From: Loxodes magnus
Taxonomy: Eukaryota > Ciliophora > Karyorelictea > Loxodida > Loxodidae
Length of the DNA: 64,000 bases
Assembly (NCBI GenBank): GCA_946699065.1
Contig: CAMPDV010002415.1
Span: forward strand, 1 to 64,000
Reading direction: 5' to 3'
Shown: positions 27,542 to 37,168 of the stretch, in pieces
Layout: each line of letters begins with the position of its first letter
Numbering within the stretch: position 1 is the first letter of the stretch
Notes under the pieces: model-generated
The model's input: only the letters and a program-made list of their open reading frames with translations
What the model was told of the DNA's origin: nothing
The model's database searches: none
Position numbers and translations under genes: made by a program

Positions 27542-27557
27542 GAGGAAATGTTTCCTC
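27542..27557 (-). other. hairpin in the 3' end of the retroposon
   Basis: A 7-bp perfect stem (GAGGAAA with TTTCCTC) and a 2-base loop lie just downstream of the stop codon. By analogy with LINE and SINE 3' ends it could be a recognition structure for a reverse transcriptase acting in trans. This role is inference only. Confidence 0.45.
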
Positions 27558-27592
27558 AAATTAAAAACAATAAAAGTTTCTATATTAAATAC

Positions 27593-28444
27593 TCAACTGT
27601 ACATGTCTTCATCTGAATCAATTTCAAACTGAGATAATTCTTCTTTCTCTTCAATAAGCTCATAGAATTGTTCTTCCATCTTCTTGTAATTTTTCTCCAG
27701 CTTCCCTAAAAAAATTCTAAGGTCTTTGTTGTCCTTTTAAAGCTATTTATTCTGTTACTATTAATTACCAAGATCCTGTTTAATTAGTGTCACACTTTAA
27801 TCATTTAATATCAGCTTCTTTCTGTAAAATCCTCCAGAGTAGTTACAATATAGCCTCCTCGATGTTCTAAATTCTTTACGGTTCTGTTCAACCACTCTTC
27901 TTCACTTCGGACATTACCTCCAAAAATGTCCAACCTTTTGACAACAATAGCATCGTTTTATTAAAGGCTTGAATTAAAATTTTTATTCTGTTTACATTTT
28001 TTCAATTTCCATCTTTTCTGACTGAAGTTAGTTTTTTTTGGTTGGTAATCGAATTTCTTCTTTAATTTTCTATTGATTTGCTTCTAGGTTTTTTTTCTAA
28101 TAGTTCAAATTAGGAAGTTAAGGCTTTAATTTAAAACTAAACTTTACTTACCAAGTCTTGGTCTTCCTTTTTCTATCTTACATTAAAAGCCGAAGATTCA
28201 AGTTTTCCACCTTCAGGATCTATATTTCGGTATTAATTTTCTCAATTAATGAATAAAGCTAAATAATGTCTTGCTCGTGGGGTTTCTCAAACTTTTTCAG
28301 TTTGCTAGGAAATTCCATATTTCCCAATCCTTAACAGGAGTAGATTTATCTTTTTTGAATTCTTGGCTCTTTTTAGTTAACTGAGACTTAAGATTGATCT
28401 TTAAGGTTAGAATTCAAGGTTTAGATTCCCGGGTTTTTTTCCAT
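27593..28444 (-). CDS. Gag/ORF1-like zinc-knuckle protein with one in-frame TGA
   Basis: The frame from ATG 28444 to TGA 27593 is exactly 284 codons with a single internal TGA at codon 181 (27902-27904). It starts MEKNPG, like the MEKN start of the 34.9-kb copy. Residues 1-60 are basic and polar, 60-160 are Lys/Glu/Gln-rich and helical in character, and residues 165-178 form the knuckle CYCCQKVGHFWRQC (C165, C168, H173, C178). Residues 182-283 are again clearly coding, ending in a coiled-coil-like acidic tail (LIEEKEELSQFEIDSDEDM). The internal TGA sits three codons after the last knuckle Cys. The 34.9-kb copy has TGA at the same place and the 24-kb copy has Phe there. Either ORF1 ends here with a downstream in-phase frame, or the codon is read through or as Trp. 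Nucleic-acid binding is inferred from the knuckle. Confidence 0.75.
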
Positions 28445-28447
28445 TTT

Positions 28448-28466
28448 TTATATGTGGCTTTCTTTA
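28448..28466. repeat. 19-bp target-site duplication, right copy
   Basis: Identical to 27484-27502. It directly abuts the 5' end of the retroposon (minus-strand orientation). Confidence 0.9.
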
Positions 28467-28711
28467 GTTTACTAACTTTATTAGTATTAAATCTTCTTAA
28501 AAGTAAATATTCTATCTTATTACTTAAATGTATTTAAAAGACAAGAGATACTTAAATCTCAAAGCCAAAGAGATTATTATTAGCATATTTATATATTTTA
28601 TTTATTTCATCAAAGTCTATTAAGCTTTATATTTACTATTATTCCTACTTTAAAAAATACTTATATTTAATTAATAATTTTATATAGCTAAGCAAATATA
28701 AACTTATTATA

Positions 28712-28768
28712 AAGAGCTGCGCACCAACGAGAGTGCTACGCGCTCTATAATCAAATTTATTTATTTAT
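28712..28768 (+). repeat. left terminal inverted repeat
   Basis: 57 bp, matching the reverse complement of 30486-30542 with one difference (position 30 of the repeat). Its tip is much GC-richer than anything nearby. Confidence 0.85.
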
Positions 28769-30485
28769 TTATTATTATGACAAAAAATAAATTATTTTTA
28801 TAGTTTTTAACTTAAATCAATTTAGTTTTTTTGTATATAAGTGTATATTTGAATAAATGGACTGCTAGAGCTTTCTTCATTTAAAGATTAAAATAAATAA
28901 ATTAAAAAAATAAGCATTCCATTCTTAAATCTAAATTAATCCTTTATTTATTCAAAATAATTTATAATTGAAGAAAATCGCTAGTTTTTTATTTTTATTT
29001 TAGTCAATTAATTTGCTTGTAAAACAGCTTTATTTTAAGTAATCATAAAAAGCTTTAATGATTTAGTTTATTAATAACAAAAATAGAATCTAATTAAATA
29101 AACTCATATCTCTTCATGATTTTAGATAAAAATTAAAGGATATAATCAAACTATTTAGTAATTTTTATGTGGTTATATCATGTTTAAGTTGGCTTGGAAT
29201 ATTGCTTCATTAAATAAGTTTGGTCTTCTTTTTTTTATTAAATTTAATAGAATTTTTTTAATTTCATTAATATTCTTTTCTCTTTATCTAATTATTAGAT
29301 TCTGAAAATATTTGTACAATATTTTCTTCTTAGTTTAATTAATTTTATCTAATAATTAATAAATAAAAGGAATATATTAGCTTATTTTTATTAATTTTAT
29401 CATATCACTTAATTTGCGAATTTAAGTTCTTTGTAGTTTTTTTTAATTTTTATTCTTCTTTAATTTTTTCACTATTTAATTTATTGGCAAAAGTATTGAA
29501 ATTTTATTTATTTCCTTTATTTCTTTTAGCATAGATATTAAGAAAAAAATATCATACTAAATTTGTTATCTATTAGATATGACTTTGTATGTGTACTTTC
29601 TTTATTTAAAAAAAAATTAATTTTCTGAAATGTAAAAAATCATTTAATTTCTTTAAAAACCTAAAATTAAATCGTAGTATAACGCTTAATACTCAATAGA
29701 ATATTATGTTCTTATTGATTTTTAAAAAATTATTATATTTATTGAATTTTATAATTAACGAATATTTATTTTGCTTAATAAAGAATATTAAGATTAAAAA
29801 AAAATAGTTAATGAATATTTATTAACTTAATAAAAAGATTTAAAAAGCTTTTATTTTATAGAGCTATTTATTAATTATGAAAAGTAAAAAAATTAAGAAA
29901 TAATTATTAAACTATTTAAGAAAATGTATTACCCATGAAATATCAAGAAATATGAATATCTTTAATCAAATTTTTAATTTATTTATGAAAATAATAGATT
30001 TCTATTAATCTAAAATATAATGAAAATAAATAAGCTTTATACACTCTAACTTTAAAATTGCTTAAGAAAAATATATTGTATTTTTATTAGTTAAACATTA
30101 TAAAATATTTAACTAAATTTAACAATTTTATGATCCTTAAATAACTATTTAAATTAAATAAATTATAAAATCTTAATTTTAAGACTAGGAATTTAATATA
30201 AATTTATTATAAATAATTAATTTTTTGTTATATATCAATTATTAATAATCATGCTTTATATCATTAATTTTTCTTCTTTGAAATTATTGGAAAAAAAAGG
30301 ATAAAATTAAAATCTTTCATGGCTTATTAGAAAAATTCTCAGATCAGTTCCATATTCCTTCAAGTCTTATCCTGTAAATTTATTTCTCTTAACATTCTTT
30401 TAATTCTTTTTCCAATCTTTCCATCATCTTTCATTGGCTAAATTAAAATATATTTTTATAATTGGGTTTTCTTGTAATAGTTGTT

Positions 30486-30542
30486 ATAAATAAATAAATT
30501 TGATTATAGAGCACGTAGCACTCTCGTTGGTGCGCAGCTCTT
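30486..30542 (-). repeat. right terminal inverted repeat
   Basis: Partner of 28712-28768. It ends at CAGCTCTT, followed by the TA target duplication. Confidence 0.85.
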
Positions 30543-30654
30543 TAAAAAAATGTTTCATACTGACAAGAATGTTTGTTACTGATAAAATTATCAGATACTG
30601 ATAAAAATGTTCAATACTGATATAATTTTAGAATACTCGTAATCTTTAATACTT

Positions 30655-30955
30655 GCTGGAGGTCCAAGGATATGGCAGGATTGTGTCTCATTGCATCACC
30701 AAAGCAGAGGACGACATGTGTCAATTATGGGTACTTAAATTTCCCACCTCTGATGAAGCTCGCAATATTATTTCTTTTTAGTTCCAGAGTTAAAAATAAA
30801 CGAAACCAAGTCAAGCCAATGTCGAAGGTCTAAGAATCTTATGTCTCGAGGCCAAACCAAAGCAGAGGAAGACATAAAGTCGATTATGGGTACTTAACTT
30901 CCCCAACCTCTGATGAAGTTGACCTTGTTGTTCACCTTCGAACAACTATGGCGGT
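30655..30955 (+). other. GC-richer segment with a duplicated structured module
   Basis: Two imperfect copies of a roughly 65-base module begin at 30698 and 30856, both starting ACCAAAGCAGAGG and ending CCTCTGATGAAG. Each module can close a CAGAGG/CCTCTG stem. Inside it, a small hairpin is kept by different bases (GACA-TG-TGTC in the first, GAC-ATAAA-GTC in the second), and so is a GGG...CCC pairing. The second copy is followed by a 7-bp hairpin (GTTGTTC/GAACAAC, about 30930-30949). It could be a structured RNA. It could equally be a coding remnant, since the first copy reads LWVLKFPTSDEARNIISF in ciliate code and the second reads PTSDEVDLVVHL in another frame. Upstream, 30557-30640 holds degenerate short repeats of ATACTGATAAAA type. 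Confidence 0.4.
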
Positions 30956-30959
30956 TTTA

Positions 30960-32650
30960 AAAAATGTTAATATTAGGACTAATTTAAAAGTTAAATAATT
31001 AAATGGTTTCAATTAAATAGTATGTTCTTATGGAATTCCAATGATATAAATGATTGCATAAATCTATAAAAATATAGTGGATATTTCTATTTGATAAATA
31101 AATGAATAAGATTAGAGTTTTTAGTTTTTTATTGGTATGACTAAATAAAGTATTCTTAATAAGTAAAGATAAATTTATTATGTACTTAGAATGAACAATT
31201 TGCTTATATTATAATTTTTCTAAAGTTTAACTTTCTGTGTCCCTTTATTATAAATAAAAGCTCATTATAATTTATTCTAGCTATCAGTTGGATAATTATA
31301 TTTTTTTATAAAAGCTAATTTTATAAGACTGACGCTTATGCCTTTTCTATAATTGTGTATAAAGGAAATTCTGAATAACTAAGTTTATTTACAGCTAAAT
31401 TAGATTCTTTTATGACCTATAAAACAACAATTTGATTTAGTTTTTTGTATGTAGGAATTAAAGTTGATTTGATTAAAACAAGCGTATGATTACTCGTAAT
31501 AGTATTATGCTAATTAAAGTTAAATTAGAATTAAATCTAAAATTCTTATTTTATTTATTAAGCATAACCATAAACATTGTACTCTTTATATAAAAAATAA
31601 ATGATAATCATGTATTTAGGTATTAAAAACTTAAGTTTATCACTTATAACTATTATTATATTGTGATTATGATGATTTAATAATAACTAAAATTTATTTT
31701 AAAACTTTAAAAATAAACACAACATAAGAAAAGATAAATAAAAACAGTTAAATACATTTATTTCCTTTTTAGCTTTTAGATTTTCTTTATTTAAGTTATT
31801 TCTAAAAATTAAGCCAATAAAATAAATTAATAATTATTTATCTTATTTTATATATCTATATTTTAATTAAAGTCTAGTTATTTGTAATTTGGAAAACCTT
31901 GCTAATCATATCATATTTTTCTTTTGCTTTTTAAAATTAAAGTTGTAATATACCAAAAAGAAATATTATTTCTATATCTTAACCATTTTTTATAATAGAT
32001 CAGTAGATTTAAAATCTAATATCAATTTAACTTTTAAATGTATTAAGATTTTATTATTGAAATTAATAAAATTAAAGATAGCTATCTAAAGAAATATTAT
32101 AAACAAGCTTTGAAATATTTATAATTTCATTAAATTATCGGTTTAGATAAATACCCTTCTTTATCTTTAATTAATATTTTATATTTTAATTATATTATCT
32201 TTTTTAATTTTATCCTTATGCTTTAATTAGTTTAAACCTTTCTTAACTTTTAATCATCTTCAACATTTTTTCTTCTTCTTCTACTTACAATTTTCTAAGA
32301 TTTCATTTTAAGCAAGTAAATGATAATAATTTTAGATTTATTTTACTATTTTAACATGACAACCAATTTTAATACCATAAAAATCTAAGTTTTCTTGCTA
32401 TATCTAATATCCAAAAGATTTTATTTGATGAAAAATAAATTACCACATTCAATTAAAATTGCTTAAACTTATATTTCTTAATTTCTAAAGAGTTCGTTAC
32501 TTTGATTAGCAGCATCTTACTTCTAATAACAATTTAGCTTATATCAGTTTAAAAATAATTATTAATTAGATGCTAGAATCTGTTAATATTCTAACTATTT
32601 CATTTATATCTAAATAATCATACTTTAAGAACATCAAAGTTAGAATATCT
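30960..32650. other. AT-rich spacer, nothing recognised
   Basis: No frame with recognisable motifs and no repeats beyond simple AT-rich words on either strand. Confidence 0.5.
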
Positions 32651-32655
32651 CTATG

Positions 32656-33207
32656 TTACTCTACCATCTCGCTCTAGAACTTCTACAGCCAGTCAAGTCA
32701 TACTACTCTACCTGAAGTAATTAGTATTACAATAGAATCTGTTGGAAATTCATGCAAAACTAGAGAGAACACTGGAAGATTTTTGAGCTAAAGCGGAGTA
32801 AAGCAAAAAAGGTCAGGAAAATAAAGCAAAGACAAAAGTTGTATTATCAGAATAAGTTATTCTACGTACTGGGTCTTAGGATTTATAGAAAATACTCAAA
32901 CTTTGAGATGTATGAAAACGAATGAGAGCACACGTTTATCTTCAGAATTAACTAAAAATTAGTCTTAAAGCGATATATATTCTTGAAATCTATCGCATTT
33001 GAAGGTAAACAGGAGCAAAATCCGTTGAAAGAAGTATAGACTTTAAGGTATATATCAAAAACTTTTGCTTCGAATAAAAATTTAATTTAACTTAGAGAAG
33101 ATTATATTTAGATAGAAATTGAATTTGATAATAGTTAAGCTTTTCCATTTAATCAAATAAGAATAATAAATATAGTAAAGTTGTAATTCATTAAATCATT
33201 TGTTTGA
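32656..33207 (+). pseudogene. coding remnant, unknown product
   Basis: One frame keeps protein-like composition from 32656 to TGA 33205, interrupted by TGA at 32713 and 32923. The middle part contains NRICWKFMQNQREHWKIFEL and, just before the second TGA, RIYRKYSNFEMYENE. It then continues EHTFIFRINQKLVLKRYIF in the same frame. The region is slightly GC-richer than its flanks. I do not recognise the family. The in-frame TGAs either mark a dead gene or are Trp codons. Confidence 0.35.
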
Positions 33208-33487
33208 CTAACTAAATTTTTATTGACTCTCACTTCTTTGTTTCTATATTATATATTTAAACTGTTTGAATCTATTATGTAAATTTTCTTTTTTGCAGTT
33301 TAAGCACAAACATCAACTTAATTTATTTTATCTAGTTTTCTAGTTGATATAATTCATTCAGATTAAAAATTTAAATATTTCCAGTTCCTTCATTAAAAAT
33401 ATAAACTTACTTTTAAACTAAAAATGTATAGGATCATTCGTTTACGTAAATCTTATTTATAGTGTTTTTCAAGTTTCTTTTTCGATA

Positions 33488-33504
33488 TTATATGCAATGA
33501 TTGC
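33488..33504. repeat. 17-bp target-site duplication, left copy
   Basis: TTATATGCAATGATTGC is repeated exactly at 33936-33952 and brackets the 431-bp insert. Confidence 0.85.
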
Positions 33505-33935
33505 TGCAAGAGCAAGACGAGAAAAACTGAGTGAAATTAGATTCAAGACTCAAATTAATAGAAGAAAACCTGTAGAAGCTTCATAAGAAACTCCAATGGA
33601 AATAGAGAAACAAGAAAAGACATTTCCTAGAGCAAGAAAAAGAGGTTACATCTGCAACAGCACTTGACATTTATGACGAAATATCCCCAATAGAAAAAAA
33701 TAAGAATGAATATCTGTTGAAATTTTAACTAATAGCAACTAAAGTAACGAGCAACGGAATTCTTCCCATCAGGAAATGGTAAAATTTGGAAAAAAAATTC
33801 TCAACTCAGATTATATAAAAGAGAGAAGTCAGGAATAAAATACAATGCAAGGACAGAACATGCAGGAACTGAGATTTTATAAATTTAAAACTTCAATTTA
33901 GCTGAAAGGCGAACAGTTATTTTAATGATTAATGT
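33505..33935 (+). mobile_element. 431-bp ORF1-type retroposon remnant with perfect TSD
   Basis: The insert is bracketed by perfect 17-bp repeats. It encodes a basic N-terminal stretch (RARREKLSEIRFKTQINRRK) and, after a one-base frame change near 33640, a segment with LDIYDEISPIEKNKNEYLL and GILPIRK. The last motif resembles GLIPIRKR, which precedes the zinc knuckle of the 24-kb copy. The knuckle itself is missing, so the copy appears internally deleted or truncated at its 3' end before or during insertion. The ATG at 33497 lies within the target-site duplication. Confidence 0.65.
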
Positions 33936-33952
33936 TTATATGCAATGATTGC
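33936..33952. repeat. 17-bp target-site duplication, right copy
   Basis: Identical to 33488-33504. Confidence 0.85.
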
Positions 33953-34865
33953 ATTTTAAAAGTCTTTAAATAATCCTCCAAATACATATATTTCATTTTA
34001 TATTGCCTAAATACTTGCTTCTTCTGTTTCATTTGCTAAGTCACAAATTCTCTTTAATTTATGCGTTTTTACATTAAAAGCTTCACGCTCAGATAAATAA
34101 TATAATCATTTACCTCCTATTATAAAAATAAATTACAGATATATATGAAAATAAATACAGGATCCATACCTTATTACTTGAGATTCAAGTTCCATAACGT
34201 TATTTTCGCTTATATACTCGATCTATCATCTCCTTAATTCCTATTATATCCACAAACTGCAACAAACTCTTTATTAGAATACTGAATAGATCTACAATAT
34301 TTATTTCAATTTTTTGTTTAAGCTTTAAAAGATGTGAACTTCTGGGTTACTTTCATAAGTAATAAATACAATTAATAAAAGCCACTTAGATCTTAAATCC
34401 ATTATATTAATTATAAGAAAAATTGTAAGAAAAATTTAATTAATGAAGGGTTTTTTAGTTTAAAATTAGGATTTTTTATATTTAAAATCAGTCTTCTTTG
34501 TTGGCTTTTAAAAATACATAGTTACTAAAATAGAATCCTTAATAGGATTATATTAAACTAATTTAAAAATTATGCAATATAAAAATAATAAATTAGAATC
34601 TTTAAATAAGCTCCTATCTACAGATTTTATAATCAAACCAATAAAAAATATGAAGAATAATAATTTACTATAAACTTAAGAGATTGAAAACACAAAGATA
34701 AGTGATCAGTTTAGATGGAACACGTCTAAATGTATAACAGATTAATTAAAATTGTTATTAATGACAAAAAATGTATTTAATGGAATAGTCATATTTAATG
34801 TGACTTTTAAACAATAAAATAGATTAAATTTAATGAAGTTTCAACAATCATTATTTTCATATTTT
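33953..34865. other. AT-rich spacer between two retroposons
   Basis: No gene or repeat recognised. Confidence 0.5.
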
Positions 34866-34880
34866 AAGCCAAAGTCTCTA

Positions 34881-35717
34881 ATTAAAAAAAATGGAGAAGA
34901 ACATTCGTCTTTCTAAGAAATAACAAAGAAAAACAAGAAAACAAGTGACGAACGAGGAGCTAAAAAAGCAAAGACAGGATAGAGAATCTAGCTCGTCTTC
35001 AGAGGGAAAAGTAATGGTTGGACGAATGAACAATAAAACCCTGAAACCAAAAATAACAATTTACTCCAAAGCGAAATCGAAAAATGAAAGAAAAAATTGC
35101 AAAATATGAAGAGATATTTTTTAATCAAGGAGAAAAAATCCAGGAGCTAATGAATTACATAGAAGATTAAAATAACGAACTGCTAATTCTCAAAAGTTAA
35201 CTGATTAAAAACTCAATAGTAACAGAAAATTAACTTTATGAAATGTCGTAAACTAACTTCAATTAATCACAAAGAATGATCATAGAAGAAGATTAGCACA
35301 AAAAACAACATTAAGAAAAGTAAAATTAAGAAAAAAATGATGCTAACATAAACAAAAGAATTGAGATGCTGGAGAAAAAAGTTTTTTAAAAATAGAAATT
35401 AGAAAAACGGTATAAAAATTGTTGGTACTGCTAATCTTGGTATCATTTACTAAGACATTGTAAGAAATGAAGATAACTCAAGTACAATGAAGAATAAAGA
35501 ACCTGAAGAAACTTAAGCAAACTTTGGATTCTGAGTAAGGAATATATAAATAGAAACTATGAACAAGAAATTAAGAGAATCCTTCGTGGTAGCCGTCCAC
35601 TTTAAAAAAAGGTCGTGGAGAACAACCACGGAAAAAAATTTGTCAGCATAAACCTGGTTGAAAACCCAGGATATGCAAACTTTAATTTAACATTTAGTTA
35701 AAATAATAATAATAAAA
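34881..35717 (+). mobile_element. 837-bp ORF1-only retroposon with TAA-repeat tail
   Basis: The element lies between diverged 15-bp direct repeats (34866-34880 and 35718-35732, 13 of 15 bases identical). It starts ATTAAAAAAAATGG, with the ATG ten bases from the 5' end, and ends in an AATAATAATAA tract, a common 3' end of non-LTR retroposons. A copy with the same two ends is nested at 37169-37966. It encodes only an ORF1-like protein. The diverged duplication indicates an older insertion than the 27.5-kb copy. Confidence 0.75.
34891..35700 (+). pseudogene. zinc-knuckle ORF1-like protein, one frameshift, TGAs
   Basis: The first frame starts at ATG 34891 (MEKNIRLSKKQQRKTRKQ) and stops at TGA 35107, with a basic and Ser-rich N-terminus (ESSSSSEGKVMV). 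A second frame, shifted by one base, carries the rest from about 35080: a coiled-coil-like stretch (NQGEKIQELMNYIEDQNNEL) and the knuckle CWYCQSWYHLLRHC (CX2CX4HX4C, starting 35420). TGA follows the knuckle at 35468 and again at 35504. The frame stays protein-like beyond both (NLSKLWILSKEYINR). The 37.2-kb copy aligns to this protein over its length. The TGA after the knuckle is at the same place as in the 27.5-kb copy. Confidence 0.65.
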
Positions 35718-35973
35718 AAGCCAATGACTCTAGGCTTACAAAGATAATGTAACTTTTCTAAATTAAATAATAGCTTCTGATTAAACATTTTATTCATTTA
35801 AATTTGGATTTTATTTCTAGTATTTTTTAAATAGTTAAGTTTAACTTTATACTTATGTTGCTTTTAAGCTGTTTTAACATTAGAAGAAATGAAAGTATAT
35901 AGTGATATGGTACTAGCTAAAAAGTAGAAATTATAATATTAATATTTAAAGAAGTGATTCAATAATAAATAAA

Positions 35974-36034
35974 CAGGTTTAGATCAGTTGGTAGAGCGAC
36001 AGCATTTTAAGCTGGTGGTCAAGGGTTCAAGCAG
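35974..36034 (+). pseudogene. tRNA-Lys(UUU)-like sequence lacking its 3' part
   Basis: An A-box-like segment (TAGATCAGTTGG), an anticodon arm with loop ATTTTAA (anticodon TTT, about 36006-36008) closed by CAGC/GCTG, and a B-box start (GGTTCAAG) follow each other at tRNA spacing. The 3' strand of the T stem and the acceptor stem are missing: after GGTTCAAGC the sequence turns into AGTTAATTAA. It is therefore a truncated tRNA copy or the head of a tRNA-derived SINE, not a functional tRNA. Confidence 0.6.
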
Positions 36035-36039
36035 TTAAT

Positions 36040-36790
36040 TAAAGTAGTAATTAATTAACAAGAAGAAGCTAAGTATTTAAAGTAAATTTATTGAATATGT
36101 TAGCAAATAGAAAGTACTTAGCTCAAATAATTTATACAAATGATGCTGAAATATATATTATTCAAAAATTATTACGGAAAAAATACTGAAAAATTAAAAA
36201 GATAGCTCTATAATTAGTATATTAAGTTTATTATTTCTAAATTAAGCAGATATGCCTTATAAAATTTAACATTTTTTATAGCAGTTGTTCTTGCTTTATT
36301 ATTGACTAAGAAAAAAGCAGAATAATTCAAATGAAAAACTTTAATTTCTAGATTCACTATTCTTTAGATCTTTTATTTAGGTTAATCCTTCTTTTACATA
36401 AAAAGTAAAAAATTTACAAGCTGTAGAGCAGGAATCCTTTATTATTATAATTTTTGAAAGCAGAAAAACTTTTTCCATCTCTATTTAAAATTTCTAAACT
36501 ATTACTAAACCTTTATCTATATTTCTATATCAGAAATTTAATTTAGTTTTAGTTTTGATTTTTCCCATTTTATTAATTCATAATTTTATAAAAAGATTAG
36601 TAGAGAAATACTTTATCAAATAAATATAGAACTTATTTAAATTCTAAAGAATAAGGATAAAAGATGAAGTTAAGAGATTATTCTAAAATAGTATAGAGTA
36701 ATTATATAATTTTAATATAAAATATATATTAAAAGTTAACTATAACTTAATACAAACTATTAATACGCTTCCTATTTCTATCTTTTATCT
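36040..36790. other. AT-rich spacer, no gene recognised
   Basis: Nothing supported on either strand. The NACHT-paralog pseudogene begins (as its 3' part) near 36.8 kb. Confidence 0.5.
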
Positions 36791-37168
36791 CCTATATTTT
36801 AACTATTAGGCTCGCTTACAAATTATAATGTCTTTAGATTATTCATTACCATAAAACCTATTTTTATCATGAGTCACTATATTTTTTTCTTCTAAGGATA
36901 ATTCTAAATCAATGATATTTTAGACTTCACAGTAATCTCTTATCGAAGTGTGGGTAAATTAAATTATATTTTTGTAGCTTTACTCTTCTATCTATATCAA
37001 ACATCCTATATAACTTTATTTTTATTGAATTACTCTCTTCACTTTTAATTTCATTCTTCAAAATTTCTAGCAGGCACTGATATATTCTATAGTATATGGA
37101 TGCTTTTACCTTATTTGAAAGCGCTGTTTATTGCCTTATATTATCCCAATTCATCATGCGCGTCAGAT

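Larger units (their letters stand above)
27503..28447 (-). mobile_element. full-length 945-bp ORF1-only retroposon with perfect TSD
   Basis: The element lies between perfect 19-bp direct repeats and is read on the minus strand. Its ATG is only four bases inside the 5' end. The single frame covers most of the element. The 3' end has a 7-bp hairpin (27542-27557, GAGGAAA/TTTCCTC) and then an AT-rich tail that includes ACCCTAACCCT (27519-27529). No reverse transcriptase, endonuclease or long terminal repeat is present, so movement would depend on enzymes supplied in trans. The perfect duplications and coherent frame suggest a young insertion. Confidence 0.8.
28712..30542. mobile_element. 1.83-kb element with 57-bp TIRs and TA duplications
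   Basis: The terminal inverted repeats 28712-28768 and 30486-30542 match over 57 bp with one mismatch, starting AAGAGCTGCGCACCAACGAG. Each end is flanked by TA (28710-28711 and 30543-30544), the target duplication of Tc1/mariner-type DNA transposons. The GC-rich tip of each repeat is itself partly self-complementary (AGAGC with GCTCT, GCAC with GTGC). The interior is very AT-rich and I found no transposase-like frame or catalytic DDE pattern, so this looks non-autonomous. Family assignment beyond the TA duplication is not possible from sequence alone. Confidence 0.8.

Noticed and set aside
30740..30830. Possible hammerhead ribozyme, because GTC precedes and CTGATGA follows in both modules
   Set aside because: No stem II plus GAAA follows CTGATGA at the required position in either module and stem III cannot be formed.
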